Below, piece by piece: positions 37,877 to 50,600 of a DNA stretch of 64,000 nucleotides (positions are counted from its first letter, which is position 1; every line of letters starts with the position of its first letter). The notes beneath the pieces are model-generated. The model was not told the DNA's origin. It ran no database searches and saw only the letters and a list, made by a program, of their open reading frames with translations. The position numbers and the translations under genes are program-made. This DNA comes from Cyanoderma ruficeps (taxonomy: Eukaryota; Chordata; Aves; Passeriformes; Timaliidae), in contig VZDJ01000052.1 of NCBI GenBank assembly GCA_008694505.1, forward strand, positions 4,715,722 to 4,779,721, in the 5' to 3' direction.

Positions 37877-39604
37877 TGGCCTGTCTGAATATTGTGAAGG
37901 TATTTGAGTCAGTCAGTGAGCCTGATCTGGTATTGTGTGTAAACTTGTTCTCCCCCTTTTTATTTTACAGTGACCAGTAATTCTTACTCTGGAGCTCATT
38001 TGAAATTATTCTTCAATAATTTGCTATGAAAATAAGTCCTTTAACTCAAATGTTCCTGCTATTGAGTATGGAAGAAAAAAAGAGTAAAACCTGCCCTTAA
38101 GTTGCTTATAGCATTTTGACATGGGATTTTTACATTTATTAGGAGTATTTTTTGTGGGGTTTTTATTTTCACTTTTTTTTTCCAGTTGAGCGAAACATAA
38201 ATGATTATACTGGGAGTTTGCTGTCCATTTGAATGTTTTGTAAACATACTTTACATGTTTTATCTCCAGTGTACAGACAGGAAAATGGAAAACTTGTATT
38301 GAAATCTCTTGTATGGAGTCATCTGGCATCTGCCTATGTAACTTACACTGTTATAATTTCCTCTAGGAATAGAACCAATATTGCTAACCAATTGTTGTTA
38401 ATTTGGTTTTCATCTTTCCTGTGAGCAGACCGTGGTGTTAATCAAAGGTTCCTCGAGTTAATTTACAGTTGGTACAATTACACTTGTGTGTAAAACCCCA
38501 GACTAATTTATATCTAGTCCTCACTTACTCATCAGGAAAGTCAATGTTAATAGTTGAGGGAATCGGTCATGCTCAGTTGTGACATCTGTGAGTGAGTTTA
38601 TTACTGCTTTCTGTGGAAAATGCTCTAAGCCTGGCTGCTGAGCAGTTACATGTGCTTAAACTTGCCCTCTGCTTTTGGTCTAATTTCATTTCAGTGCTGT
38701 TCTTCCCTGTAGTGTAATATTCACACTGGATGAAAAGCCTGCGTATAGTGACAGTGTTCAAGAGAGTGGAGTGGAAGGCAAGTACTGCTGGAGGTGTGGT
38801 TTTAATTTAGGTGGAGAAATGTAGCAGCTGCCTCAGTCAAACACCATTTGTTGTAACCACACGGCCAAGGCTTGTGACTGAGGAGGCTCACTCAGAATTG
38901 CACTGCAGAAAGGGTGGTTGCAATGCACTTTGAAAATATCTCAGGTATAATTAGAATAACTCAACACTTAAGCATTAAGAAAAGAAAAGATTGCTGCAGG
39001 CACGTGTCAGGGAAGAACTTCATTCCTTGTTCTGGGGTGCTTTGGGGAGGGGAAATGAATTGTGGTGAAATGTTTTCTTTCCAATATCCCAGCAGTGTGC
39101 TCACAGCCATGACATGTAGCTAATGGAGGTGGCTTCCAGGTGGAAACGTCCCTCAGACACGGGGACATTGTCCTGCCGCACTGTGTGTGGTGCCAGTGAG
39201 CCGAGAGTCTTGGGAGGTGGAATGGAGGCCTGAACCTCGCGGGCCTCCAGGAGAGCTTTGCCCCTCACCCTGCCACATGGGCAGGCACTGCAAACAGATA
39301 TCATCATTAACATGCAGTGCCTCAAGGGATGAATTCAAGCAGTGGGATGTGAGTGCTCAGTGACTTACTGAGAAGCCATAAAAAAAAAAAACAGTAGAGA
39401 AGGAAATGTACTTTCTGCTGGAACAATGCACTCAAAAGGTTCCTTAAACTGACAGATTGTGGGCTGAAGCACCAGACACAGATACTGAGGTTCAGAGCTA
39501 TGCTTTTCTACTTTTCATGTCGTTCTGTGCTCCCACAGAATTCTGAGTGGAATGAGAGGAGCGTGCATGAGCCTTAAGTATCTGATACCTAACTATCTAA
39601 AACA

Positions 39605-39770
39605 GTTTGCCCAGACAAGTTGTGGATGCTCCATCCCTGGAAATGTTCAAGGTCAGGTTGGAGGGAAATTGAGCAACCTGGATTAGTGAAACATGTCCCT
39701 GCCTATGGTGAGGAGTGTTGAACTAGATGATCTTTGATGGTTCCTTCCAAAAGAAGCAATTTTGTGATTC
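39605..39770 (+). mobile_element. CR1 LINE 3' end
   Basis: Forward-oriented CR1 tail: 'gttgtggatgctccatccct' followed by 'ggaaatgttcaaggtcaggt', 'gagcaacctggattagtgaa' and 'aactagatgatctttgatgg', ending 'ttttgtgattc'. All blocks are in CR1 order. Only the last 165 bp remain. Confidence 0.88.
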
Positions 39771-40095
39771 AAGGGAATACCCTGACACAAAGTTAATGCC
39801 CAAATCTCTTCTCTGACAGGATACAACATAGTCTGTCTTCTGAAAATCTAATATAAAATGGGCAAGGTAGATGTTTTAGTAGCCTTATCTAACCTGATGG
39901 TCTGTGGTAGGTGGATTTATTCACAAGTCTGTTTTCAATGTTGATGTTTCAGGACAGTATTTGTTAACCCAGACCAGAGTATTCTCCTTATTTCTTTGTG
40001 CAGCAGTTGTTGAACCCATATATTATCTTTGACCCCAGTGTGATTATTGATCCTTCATGCCATGATTACCCTGGACTACTTTTTTTTTTTTTTTT

Positions 40096-40110
40096 NNNNN
40101 NNNNNNNNNN
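40096..40110. other. Assembly gap inside a poly-T run
   Basis: Fifteen N bases interrupt a homopolymer: 15 T before and 10 T after. The gap size is probably arbitrary, so the true T-tract length is unknown. Confidence 0.98.
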
Positions 40111-40189
40111 TTTTTTTTTTGTGTGTGTTCTCTCTAGAGAAAACCAGCAGTATACAATCAAAACACCTGCAAAGTTGGATTTCTTCAAA

Positions 40190-40480
40190 AAGCCTGTGAC
40201 TTCCCTCAGTCGGGAAGCAGGAGGTGGAGCGGGATGCCGTGAATCCTTTCTGACAGCAGGTGGCAATAGCGCCCCTGTTATCGTAAAACCTCTCCTAGGC
40301 CGGCGTATCTTAATTTTCCTGGACATAAAATCGGTGATGAGTTAAGCAGAGGAAACAAAACGCATGTATTCGAGGCGTGCTTCTTGGATAAGCCGTCGAT
40401 ACAGCTCGTGCTTATTAAATGCCGACTCCATTTCATTATGTGCGTTCAGTGTGTGTTTGAAATAGAACAGGAGACAGGCG
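40190..40480. promoter_or_regulatory. CpG-rich block after the poly-T gap, candidate conserved element
   Basis: Between 40211 and 40424 there are about 15 CpGs in roughly 215 bp, against near absence in flanking intron, mixed with AT-rich homeodomain-like words such as 'cttattaaatgccgactcca' and 'tatcttaattttcctggaca'. There is no coding frame with MACROD2 similarity and no terminal repeat marking a transposon. The pattern resembles vertebrate conserved non-coding elements, but conservation cannot be judged from one sequence. Confidence 0.35.
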
Positions 40481-41859
40481 TGGTTTGGAAGAACTGTAAG
40501 CATCTGTTTTACTTCATAGAGGAAAATATTTTGGAGAGACCTTGCTATCAGCCTGTCTTATCATACATTTGACAGTGCAGCTGTCATCTTGACTGTGCTG
40601 ATGGAGCAGAGTGCTATAAGAAACTACTCAAGGTCGTCTTGAACAATTATGCTTCGTTTCATAATATTAAATCCACTTTTAATCAGGACTTGTGGGGGAT
40701 TATCTAAAGGATTGTGGGTTTTTTAAGCCGATAGTTGCAACAGTGTGTTCTCAGTCAAGATAGGCATGCAATGCTGTGGGTTTTTTTCAAGCTTTTGCAT
40801 TTTAAAAAACCCGAACCAGTCAAGTAATTTCCAAATATTGGGACACAAAAGAGAAGACTTCTTTGAGGCCTCCTCTCCCTACTTACAAAATATTTGCAGT
40901 GAGAGGTCAGCTGGTAGGCTGAGATTATCCCTGTAGTGTCAATATTTCCCCCCACACTTCTCTATCCAGATGTAGGTTTGTTCTTTCCTGCCTTTCTGTT
41001 TCTAACCATGAACACATTGGGTTGTTCTGGGTTTGCACAGGTCACCATTATCTCAGTCACTGTAAGCAGCACAGTAAGGTCAGCATGGGAATTAGCATTT
41101 CTGTGCGTAACGTAATCTCGTTAAATATATGCAGTTAAATATGGAATAGGGGAAGGTCTACTTTGATTGGAGCAAGTAAGCTTTAGGTTTATCTTATCTA
41201 ATTTGCTGGATGCAGAAAATGGGGTAAAAAAAGCAGTAGTCAGAGTTGATGTTCAAAACTGCTGTTGTGCAGCTGGCTGACCCTGTCTGTCTTCCCTGCA
41301 TTCTTGGGCAGGAGGAGCTGCCTTTGCTTAATTCTCTTAGCTGCTGACTCTTCCACCCTTTGCTAGGGTTTTGGGTTTGCCATTTGCTGCAGGTCTTGGA
41401 AATGTTAGTCCCTTGGAATACAGCTTCCATGACTTGTTAAATAAATAATTATGGACTGCGAAATGCAGTTTAGGTTTGGTTTTGACCTATGGCTGTTAGC
41501 AACTGATTTACTGAGAAAAGAAAAACATTTCTGTTTGCAAAAACACAAGTTGCTCTCTTTAGAAATTCAGAATGCCTTTCCCTTAGAAATTAGTATTAAG
41601 GGTACAGCTTGGCTTTAAAAAGCTCCAAACTCCTTTGTGTGACCTGCTGTTACAGTCATAAAAATTAGTAATGGCAGCTAAACAGACATCAAAGGTCGGT
41701 GCAAGATTGTGAAAGCGGTGTTTGCTTGTTAATCCAGGCACAATGGCAAGTGTGTTTGCATCGTGTGCAAGGAGTAGTCACTTGTCAAGGGACCGTTGTT
41801 TGGATGTGTTTGGGAATTGTTTTAATTGCAGTACCGAAGGTGCTGCAAGGCCCTGTGCT

Positions 41860-42260
41860 TTCCTCACAGCAGCGGGGTGATGGGACGCTGCTCCCAGACT
41901 TCTTCCCTTCCCTCTGAGGTGACAGGAACATTCAAGGATCCTCTTACTATCTCCAGCCTGGATTGCCACTTGCACAATGCGTGTGAATGGCCGAGAGGGG
42001 ACGTGGGTGGTCCTGTTTTTTCCCCCTGGGGGTGCCCTGTCCCTAACTCTTTCCTCCTGGCTTCAGAGGAGCTCTTTGGAGCTCTGCAGCTCCTCGCCTG
42101 ACCCGTGCCCGAGGACCGGCAGCCTCATCAAGAAAAGATGACTCGGCTCTTGTAGGAACGATGTTGTAATGGCCCCTTGTTCTCAGATGGTTTCACCAGT
42201 GAAGCCTCTCGAGCCCGGGGCTTTCATTGTCTATTGTGTCTGGGTAGTTGAAACTTGTGG
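41860..42260. promoter_or_regulatory. GC/CpG-enriched block in intron 3
   Basis: A patch with raised GC and CpG ('cctgacccgtgcccgaggac', 'cctctcgagcccggggcttt') in AT-rich intron. No splice-bounded coding block and no repeat is recognisable. It may be regulatory DNA or just a GC-rich island. Confidence 0.22.
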
Positions 42261-45200
42261 GAAAAACACATTTGGAGAACTTTTTTAGGATTATTGCTCC
42301 TTCTCTCTTTTATCACTTGCATGTCTGTGCCGCAGTAACTTTAATCTGGTGTGCAACATGAATCACTTAAGTATGTCTCTGTAGCACCTTCATTTTATGC
42401 TTGAAAGCTGGTTTCTGTCGAGTAATAAATAGAAATAGTTAATATCTGGCATGCCTAGTTGTGGGCTGCCTCAAAAAGATGGTTCTGTCAGCTATATTTG
42501 ATTTGTATTTAGAATGTTTTGCATTGCAAATCCATGTTAGAAATGCTTTTTAAATTTAAAGTGTGAACCATATTGCTTTTTCAAGGGAACTGTACTCGTG
42601 TGTCATGTGAAATAACTTTTTATGTAAGAAAGAGGTGGTGTTGCTTTCAACTCTATCAAACCAGGTTATAGAGGAATGTAAGTCTTCCCTGTGACTTGAT
42701 ATGCCGGGTAATAGTAACTGGCAACCCATTCCCTTTACGTTTCTAAGAATTTGTGGTGTACAGGCTATTCCTCTTTTCTCATCCTGTTGGTTTCAGTCCA
42801 CTTTGAAGGGATTACCTCGAGCATGATTATGTGAGGTCCGGGTCACTTGACTAGTTCTGAATTTCTACAAATCTGAGTAATTTTATTACTCTTTCTGAAA
42901 TGAAAATCAAATTTTAGGATGCTTTTCAGAAGAATGGTGCATTTTACCTGCAGAGTTCACCCTAACAGGGAAGCTGAGAGAGAAAAAGCTGAGAGAATTC
43001 ATTAATGGCAGCTTATTTCTTAGGTTCTGAAACAATTTTTGTTTTAGGTTGCCCATTACCTTAAAAAATAAAGCAATTAAATCAGCCTTGGAGGAGGGGT
43101 AGACCAAGGCAAATGCTTACTTCTTGGTTTTCTTTGATTCCTTGGATGAAGGCATCTCTGGCTGCTGGAGGCCAGACAATTTTTGCGAGGTCCCAGCAGA
43201 GTTTTGCCAAGAAGCAGCTCTAGCCTTGGCCATGGTTCAACTAATTACAGCCCCCCTCCTCCACTAGATAACAAACACAGCATTTCAGGGAGCTGAGTGA
43301 TCAGTATTAAGGGCTGTTTCACCACAGAGAGTGATTTCTCTGTCTTCCTCCTGCCTTCTGATACAAAAGAACCCGCTCAGGAGGCCCAAATGTGGAGTTT
43401 TGGCAGGGCTTGCAGCCCAAAGGCTCTTTAGGTCAGGAGTTTACAGCTTCAGAGGCTGCAACTCTAGTTCAGACTAGTCCCCACCACCAGTAATAGATGA
43501 GATTAAAACAGAAACTGTGTCTTAAATCTGAAGTGGATCCCTGACAGACAGGACAAAGGGGTGTTTTTAGGTGGGAGTACTTATCTTTCGCTCTTATCAA
43601 AGACCCAGCAATAAGTTTTGGGCTCCTTCCTTCTTTCTTAGTGCCCATGTCCCCAGGGCTCAGTTACATGTGGCTTCTCTTCTTCTGTCAGACTGAGACC
43701 AGGATTTGAGTTGGAGAATACAGCTCAGCAATATCTCTACTGCCTTCCTCTCCTGTCCTGTCCTCTAGTGCATCCAGCAGGGCAGCTGGTGGTGACTGCA
43801 GCCTCTTATCTGCCCTTATCACTGGGGAAAAGGATGTGAGAGGGGAAGCGTGCACGGTGCTGCCCCCGTGCTTCCCCGTGAGCTGTGACTGGATGTAGCC
43901 TTGTAACTACAAATTGGTGTCTGAAATCACGACTTCCCGCCTGAGCTTTCAGCAGCCAGGGAAGATGTGCTGATGTATTAAAAATTTCCTGTTTGAGCCA
44001 CTGCTAATCATCCAGGAAAGCCAGGTTTTGTTCTTCTTGGCGGCCTCTTTTAGAGAGCCAAGGCTGTTCTGCTTTGCCTCAGGGTGAGAGTGAGATGGAT
44101 GGCACTTTGGTGTCTCTGCTATAGACACCGTGCCTCGGGAGTCTCCCTGGAGCACTGCTGGAGTCACTTCATATTTCATAATTCCTTGCTGACAATTAAG
44201 TCAATTTGCTGGTGCAGGCATGATGAAGCTAAGCTAGGACATGTTTCTTTTTTAGCCAAGATGCGTAGTGAAAAGCTCACTCTCTTGCTTTGATTAAATT
44301 GGAAACTGAAGTATATAGTTACCTCTCCCTAGCTTGGAACGTGAATCTGATTTATCAGTGGCATTGTCGTCCTCTCTGAACTTCTTGTTCATGATTTTTT
44401 TTTTAATTTAATTTTTTAAAAATTTATTTATTGCTTAATGAGAGCAAGTCTCAAAGCAGGCATGTCTTGATATATGGTGCTGAAGGTGGTAAAGCATCAC
44501 TCCTCAATAAGAGAAGATGCAGCTGTGAGCTGGGGCCCGTGGAACTCCAGTGGGCTTGCACTTGATCATGGCAGTGGTGGAAGAGCATAGTTTCATGATC
44601 CAGGGATTTAGGAAAAGGGCAAAGGCACTTTGGATTTGTCCAAACTGAGTAGTCTCTCTCTTCCCCAGCATGGTCTCCTGAATCAAGGGATTTATTTTTT
44701 TTTTTTTAATTCCTTGGCCAAATGCAGCACTCTTCCTGCTAGAAATACTGGTTTGATTTTTAATTTTTTTTTTAAAAAAAGTTGTTAATACCTCTGTTAA
44801 ATAGTTTTTCTATCTTGGGTCTAATTTTTCTCCAGTCCTAGCATGAACACAGTGCTGCAAATGTGGACTTAGTCTGGTGAGACAGAGAATGGTTTAATAT
44901 CAGAAGTGGAATTTTGGGTGCTTTTTGGTTGTGGTGAAATCAGTTAATGAATTGGCTTAACTTTTTTGATTGGGGTTGTTATGCTGTTTGGACATGGGCT
45001 CTGTCTAATGATGTTTATGCACTTCAAGCATAGTATTTAATTTTCAGTATCTGTACTGCAGCATATAATATGTGTGTATAATTGCATGTTTTGTATTTTG
45101 ATTAAAAAAAAAAAAATTAGCTGCAGTTTTAAGTGTTTCTTCCAGACTAGCTAAAGAAATAGTCTGAACCATCAGCAGTCTGCTTGGCATTGTGCAAATA

Positions 45201-48200
45201 CAGAAGATAAATCCTATATAATTAGTGAGACCGAAGAGTTTTTAGTTACGATCCTGAATTTTGATCCCTTGTCAGTGCATATAATAAATCTATGAATTAG
45301 GTGAGAAAGAAAATGTGCATATGAGCAGGAAATTAAATCAGTTGTTGAACAGCCTCAGGCTTTCAATTCAACTTTGATACATACTGGTCCAGGTAACCCA
45401 GAGGGCTGGTTCTTAGCAATATTGGGGTAAATCTATTAACACAATTTCAGTGCTACAACGTTTTTATATTCCAGAAGTTTCTTTCAATTAGATCTTCTTT
45501 TAAATGCCTTTTTTTTTTCTTTTTCTGTGGAGTGTCATAATTGAATTGCCTGCCATGTAACACGCGTGCTTGTGTGAAGGTAGCTGATGGGAGAAGGGAA
45601 TGGCAAGAAAGCTTGTCCTTGTTTATGGATCGTTATTACTGTTCTTTTACACCAGTGCAACTGGTGGCTCACTTCTTTCTCTTTAACACCTTGCTGAGAG
45701 GTGGTGTTAAATGTTCCTCGTTAATGGATGTAGGATTTCTATTCTCAGTTCATGTCAACTTTTTCATCTTAAGGATGGGAGATCCACATCTGGTACTTCC
45801 AAAGCATTTTTCTTCCTCCTTTGTCCAAAATATTTCCTTTTCAGAGTGCATGGATGATTCTTTTTGGTACCAACATATTATGCTTCTGAAGCTTAATACC
45901 TACATCACATATAATAGCTTGCAAGTTTAATGAAAATGCTGATTTTAAAGAAGGCATTTGTGTCACTCAAAAGATTTGAGTTTAAGCGTTGAACCTGGAA
46001 AAAGCTGCACAAGTTCTTAAATTTAGTGCAGGCGTAGTCACGTTCACTTGGGAAGGATTGTTCATACATAATTTAAGGACATATAAAAGTCTTGAAAAAT
46101 GATGTGTTAAAGGACTATTTCTCATTGAAGCTTTTTTTCTTTCCCCCCCGGTATTTAATAAAAAGGCACTAAGTTTCGTTCTCTTTAAAAGCTGCTCTCT
46201 AATCATGTAGTTCATTATTTCAGCTTCAAAGTGTAGTCTGTACAGAGAGGCAATGAGGTGTATCCACATCTAGAAATTAAGCAATAATCTGTAGTTTAGT
46301 GTTTCAACGGGGTTTGTTCATTAGTAGGTACAATGATCCATTGTAAAGTACTTGCTGTAGTCGTGATGTTCTTAACAGTCTGAAACTTAAACTCTCCAAA
46401 ATTATTTTTGAGTATATGTTCCTGACTGAAGTGGTGCTACCATGGGTACCAAATGTGTCTTGTGCAATGGTAATTGTTCTGTAAAGTCATTATGAGAAGG
46501 ATGTCAAACATTGTGTGTTGGTGTAGTGTGTGTGTGCATATGGACGTGGCTTGGGATCAACCAGTAATTCATGCTTGCTCGAAGAACAAGAGCAACAACT
46601 CCGGGCATGGCAGAATGATTGGAAAAGCTCCTTTAATTTAAGCAGTTTTGAACAAATTGAAGCAGGAGAAAGAGAAACAAAGGCACGCTGGGAAAACCAG
46701 AGAAAGAAGAATTAAAACTGAAGTGCTGCAAATGAGTGGGAGAAGGAAGTTGGCCCTGAAATGCAGGAGGGCACATGGGGGGAAAAAAATTAGTGGTTTG
46801 ATGGGTTTGAGTTATTGAGGCTTATCTTGTCACTGAGTCCATGGAGTCACTAAGACAACACCTCCAGATTGTGAAGATCGGTCAACAAAACCATAGGATG
46901 TGACAAAAAATATGCTTTAATTTGAGAAGATGAAAGAATGATGGACTAAAGGTGTGAGTGGGAAAGGGCCACTTGATCAGGGTGTGTTGTGAGTTGGGGC
47001 TGTAGTTATATTGCAATTTGGAAGCTTCTCAGAAATTGAAATGGGGAATACTTTACCCTGAATGAGAGGGATCTGTCTGCGGGCTTGAATTCTCCCTCTA
47101 GGACCTGCAAGCCAGGGCTGTTCTGGGCAAGTGCATGAAAATTCAGCTGTGCTGTATTTCTTCTACAATTTCTGTCTGGATTTCTTTGACTTTTCCAGCC
47201 TTAGTGAAGCAATTTGCTTTGGGACTGGACATAAATTATTTTTCTTGATAGTGTTGTGCAAGGTAACTGTAAAATGCTTACAGGGGTTGGGGAGGGAGAG
47301 AAGTCAATGCTTTCAGTTATTTTTGGTATTGGAAATGAACTGTTTGTTGCAGTAGCTGAAGCACCTGTTGCAAAGCTGCAGCTTTTCAGTTACATTTTAC
47401 AGTGCAGGCTGTATATGTAGCCTAGAAACTGCAAGAATAAACCATGGTGTGCAAAGATCCCTGGAAATCTGGTGGTTTGTGGGGAGGAGTGTCCTGGTGC
47501 AGCGCTGCTGGAGCTGGGGTGCTCTGCTGGAGCTGGTGTTCTCAGCCAGTAGGACAAAGTGCAAAGCCATAGCTCCTCGATGGTTAATTATCAGTGTTTA
47601 AATCTGCCCCAGAGAAATGGCAAACTGCATCATAACCACAGGTGCCTTCACAGGGCAAGAGGGGAAGGAGGCTGGTAGTCCCAGACCAACACTGGTCAAT
47701 CCTTTGCCTCTCAACAAGCATCAAATGTTTTCTAAATGCAGGCAGAGTTCAAATCACCGCTCTTTAGCTTTTTTTTTGGAGAGCTCGGCATTGAATTTAT
47801 TTAGTTTTTACTGTGGAGACTTCGGGTCACTAGAGTGTGCTGCAGTCCCAGCCCTGGGCTGGAGTGAGCTCGCCCCAGTGCCTTCCCTGCCACTGGGCCA
47901 CTGGGAATTTTTCATCACGTTGCTTTGCTGTCGCCTGGGCAACTTAAGTGAATTTCCCTGCTGTTTTCTTTGTGTTGCACCCTGATTCCCTGGCAGTGAA
48001 TGACTTGGTGGCTCATTAGCTTGGTACCTGTGTGCCCTGGGAGAGCATCTTGCTGTTAAGCATTGTACTGTCCCTGTGTCCCTTTATTTTTCTGACTGAG
48101 GAGCCCATGAGAGGTTGCCACGCTGATAGCTTATGAAGAGTTGGTATCAACAGCATTTAATTAAACCATTTATAGGTGCTGTGTGGTAATGTTTATGGAG

Positions 48201-48639
48201 TTCAGTTTTGGAGCTTTGTAGTGGTGAATGTGGGGAAGAAAATGCAGACCTCCTGCACAGGGCTGTGCATAGAAGCAAGCACATGGTGTATACAGAGTTA
48301 GGAAACGTATTACTTTTATTTACCAAAAAGTCTTAGTTCAGGCTTTTTAGAATAAATAAGGTCTGTTTTCTGTGTTCCTGCAAGTTGTTCTTTGATAGAG
48401 AGGCACAAATTGGAAGTAGTCATTTTTTTTTGACATTCAGTGCTCTTTTGCTTGCTCAGGAAAACTTTGTAAGTTGAATTCCTTTCATATTTTTGGTGAA
48501 GGCTGAGGCAGTCTGGATGTCTAGCTTGAGGACAAATCCAAAACCGTAGAAATGTAATTAAAAGGTTTTTTATTACTTCTGCTGTCCTGTCTTATTTTAA
48601 TTAAGTTCATCCTCTGATGAAAATTGTGCTCTGAATTAT

Positions 48640-49180
48640 AGCGGGAAATCCATAACGTCGTCTCCCGTTCTTGGATGAAGATCACGATTGACAATCCTCC
48701 GCGGGCACCGCGAGTCTGACGGGAGAAGAGCAGCTCATCCGTGCAGGGAGCACTTTTCCCAGGGACAGGGCTAAACTTGTGAGGCTTCCTACAGAAGCAA
48801 AGGATGGTTGTCTTCCATCTGAAGTACGAGATTGACCTGTGTTCCGTGTAAATATGGATTTTTCAAGTTGTGACTTTTCTAAGATCAAACCCCGTTAGGA
48901 AAAAGCCCCATTATATTACGTGTATGTTTCTATACCTGCACATTTTGCGACTTGTTACTTAAAACCCTGCTGGAAGGAAAACGAATGCAAGTGCAGAGCC
49001 CACCTGAGCGCCCCGAAATACAGCAGGATTACCCACAGTTATGAGCTTCAGGCTCCTGTCAAAGTCCCTCTTTCATTTCCCTCACAGCTCCGTGTGCTAT
49101 TCCATGCTCCGGGGTTCATCTCCTGACTCGTTCTGTGAAGCAGGCACACCATCTTGTGCAATTCAACAGAGAACTCTGGG
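48640..49180. promoter_or_regulatory. CpG-enriched block in intron 3, candidate conserved element
   Basis: About 11 CpGs fall within 48641-48742 ('cataacgtcgtctcccgttc', 'cctccgcgggcaccgcgagt'), followed by a mixed stretch with 'cattttgcgacttgttactt' and 'gcgccccgaaatacagcagg'. The region is unlike the flanking CpG-poor intron and has no supported coding potential or repeat identity. Confidence 0.3.
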
Positions 49181-50334
49181 AAATACGAGTGTGGATTAGG
49201 ACAGTTAGGGAAAAATGTTCTGCTGAAGGGCCCCCTTTCCTGTTCTCTCTGATAACTCTGACTTTATGCAGAAAGAGGTTGCCCAGCTCTTTTCTGCCGA
49301 GCTCGTGGGTGAGGTGGCCAGATCAGAGCAGCTGAATCTTTAAGTGCTGTTAGTGTTTTATAGCAACCTGATAGCATTATTTAATCTGGAAATAGTTACG
49401 GCTGCTAATATGTCGGGAATTTGTGCCAGATGGTCATTTTCTTGTCTAGAATGATACGAGCTAAACCTGAAAAAAACCCAAACCTCAGCCATACAAACAG
49501 GTCTAGCAGCTTCACTGTGCATACCCCGCACAGGGCTGTTGTGTCCAGTGTCTTTAATTGAACGTGATGAAGACAGGTTTGCCATGACAACTTCTGAAAA
49601 ATAAAAATTCTCTTTTACAGGCCAGCGAGAGATGGAGGCTTCTTGTTAATTTTTGTTTCACTAATCTGAGAAATACTTTTTTAAAATTATTTTTGAGCTA
49701 TATGTTAAGGCTGTAAATTTCATTGGAAAGCTAGCAAATGGAACATGCCTATGAAGAGATTAAAGTAATTATACTGCAATGCTCCACTAGGAACAGAGAG
49801 CAGGCTGGGATAAAATTATTTGGAGAGACGCCAAAGCCAAGTTTGGTTCCGTTTTAAGCTAAAACTAATTAAAGTTGTCAGGTCTTACAGTGGTCAAAGG
49901 TTGCTTAGCTGCTACTTGAAATAAATGAATCTTTTCCTCAGTCGGTAACGCTAACTGCTACGTGTCTGCAGCTGTCTCATAACAAAGCTCCAAGAACCTT
50001 CTAGTTCTTGTGTGTATGTTTCCCTTTGTGCATGCCTATTTTAGCATGTCAAATAGTATATCCTGGCCACAATATGGAGTTTTGAGTCTTTTTGTCTGTC
50101 TGCCTTCCCCTTTGTGATTTAATTTCACTTGTGAGGAGGGATTCTTATGGAAGAAACTTCCTCAGGAAGCTGCTTTAACTCTTTCTGGTTCAGAAAAAGC
50201 TCCTTTGTGTCTGTATATTCTGTATACTTAAAATAGCCCTACAAGACTCATGAGAACATATATGGGTTCTTTTGAATGTAAAGTCTGATAGAATATTAGA
50301 TTTCTTAAAATATCCCATACCCACAGGGAGCCTA

Positions 50335-50600
50335 CTTTTTCAAGAGCATGTAGTGACAGGACAAGGTGGGATGGATTCAAACCTGGAACAAGTAGGTTTA
50401 GAGTAGATGTTAGGAGAAAGTTCTTTGCTGTGAGGGTGCCCAGAGAAGCTGTGGATGCCCCATCCCTGGAAGTGTTTATGGCCAGGCTGGATGGGGCTCT
50501 GAGCAATGTGGTCTAGTGAAAAGTGTCCCTGCCCACAACAAGGGGCTGGAAATAAATTATCATTAAGATCCTTTAAAATGCAAACTATTCTATGTTTCTA
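50335..50600 (+). mobile_element. CR1 LINE 3' end
   Basis: Forward CR1. It opens at 'catgtagtgacaggacaagg', continues 'gttaggagaaagttctttgc', 'agaagctgtggatgccccat' and 'ctggatggggctctgagcaa', and closes with 'aactattctatg'. About 265 bp of the 3' part survive with moderate divergence. Confidence 0.92.

Noticed and set aside
40370..40440. Sequence 'tattcgaggcgtgc' resembling a tRNA B box
   Set aside because: No matching A box, no cloverleaf arms and no terminator run at the right spacing.
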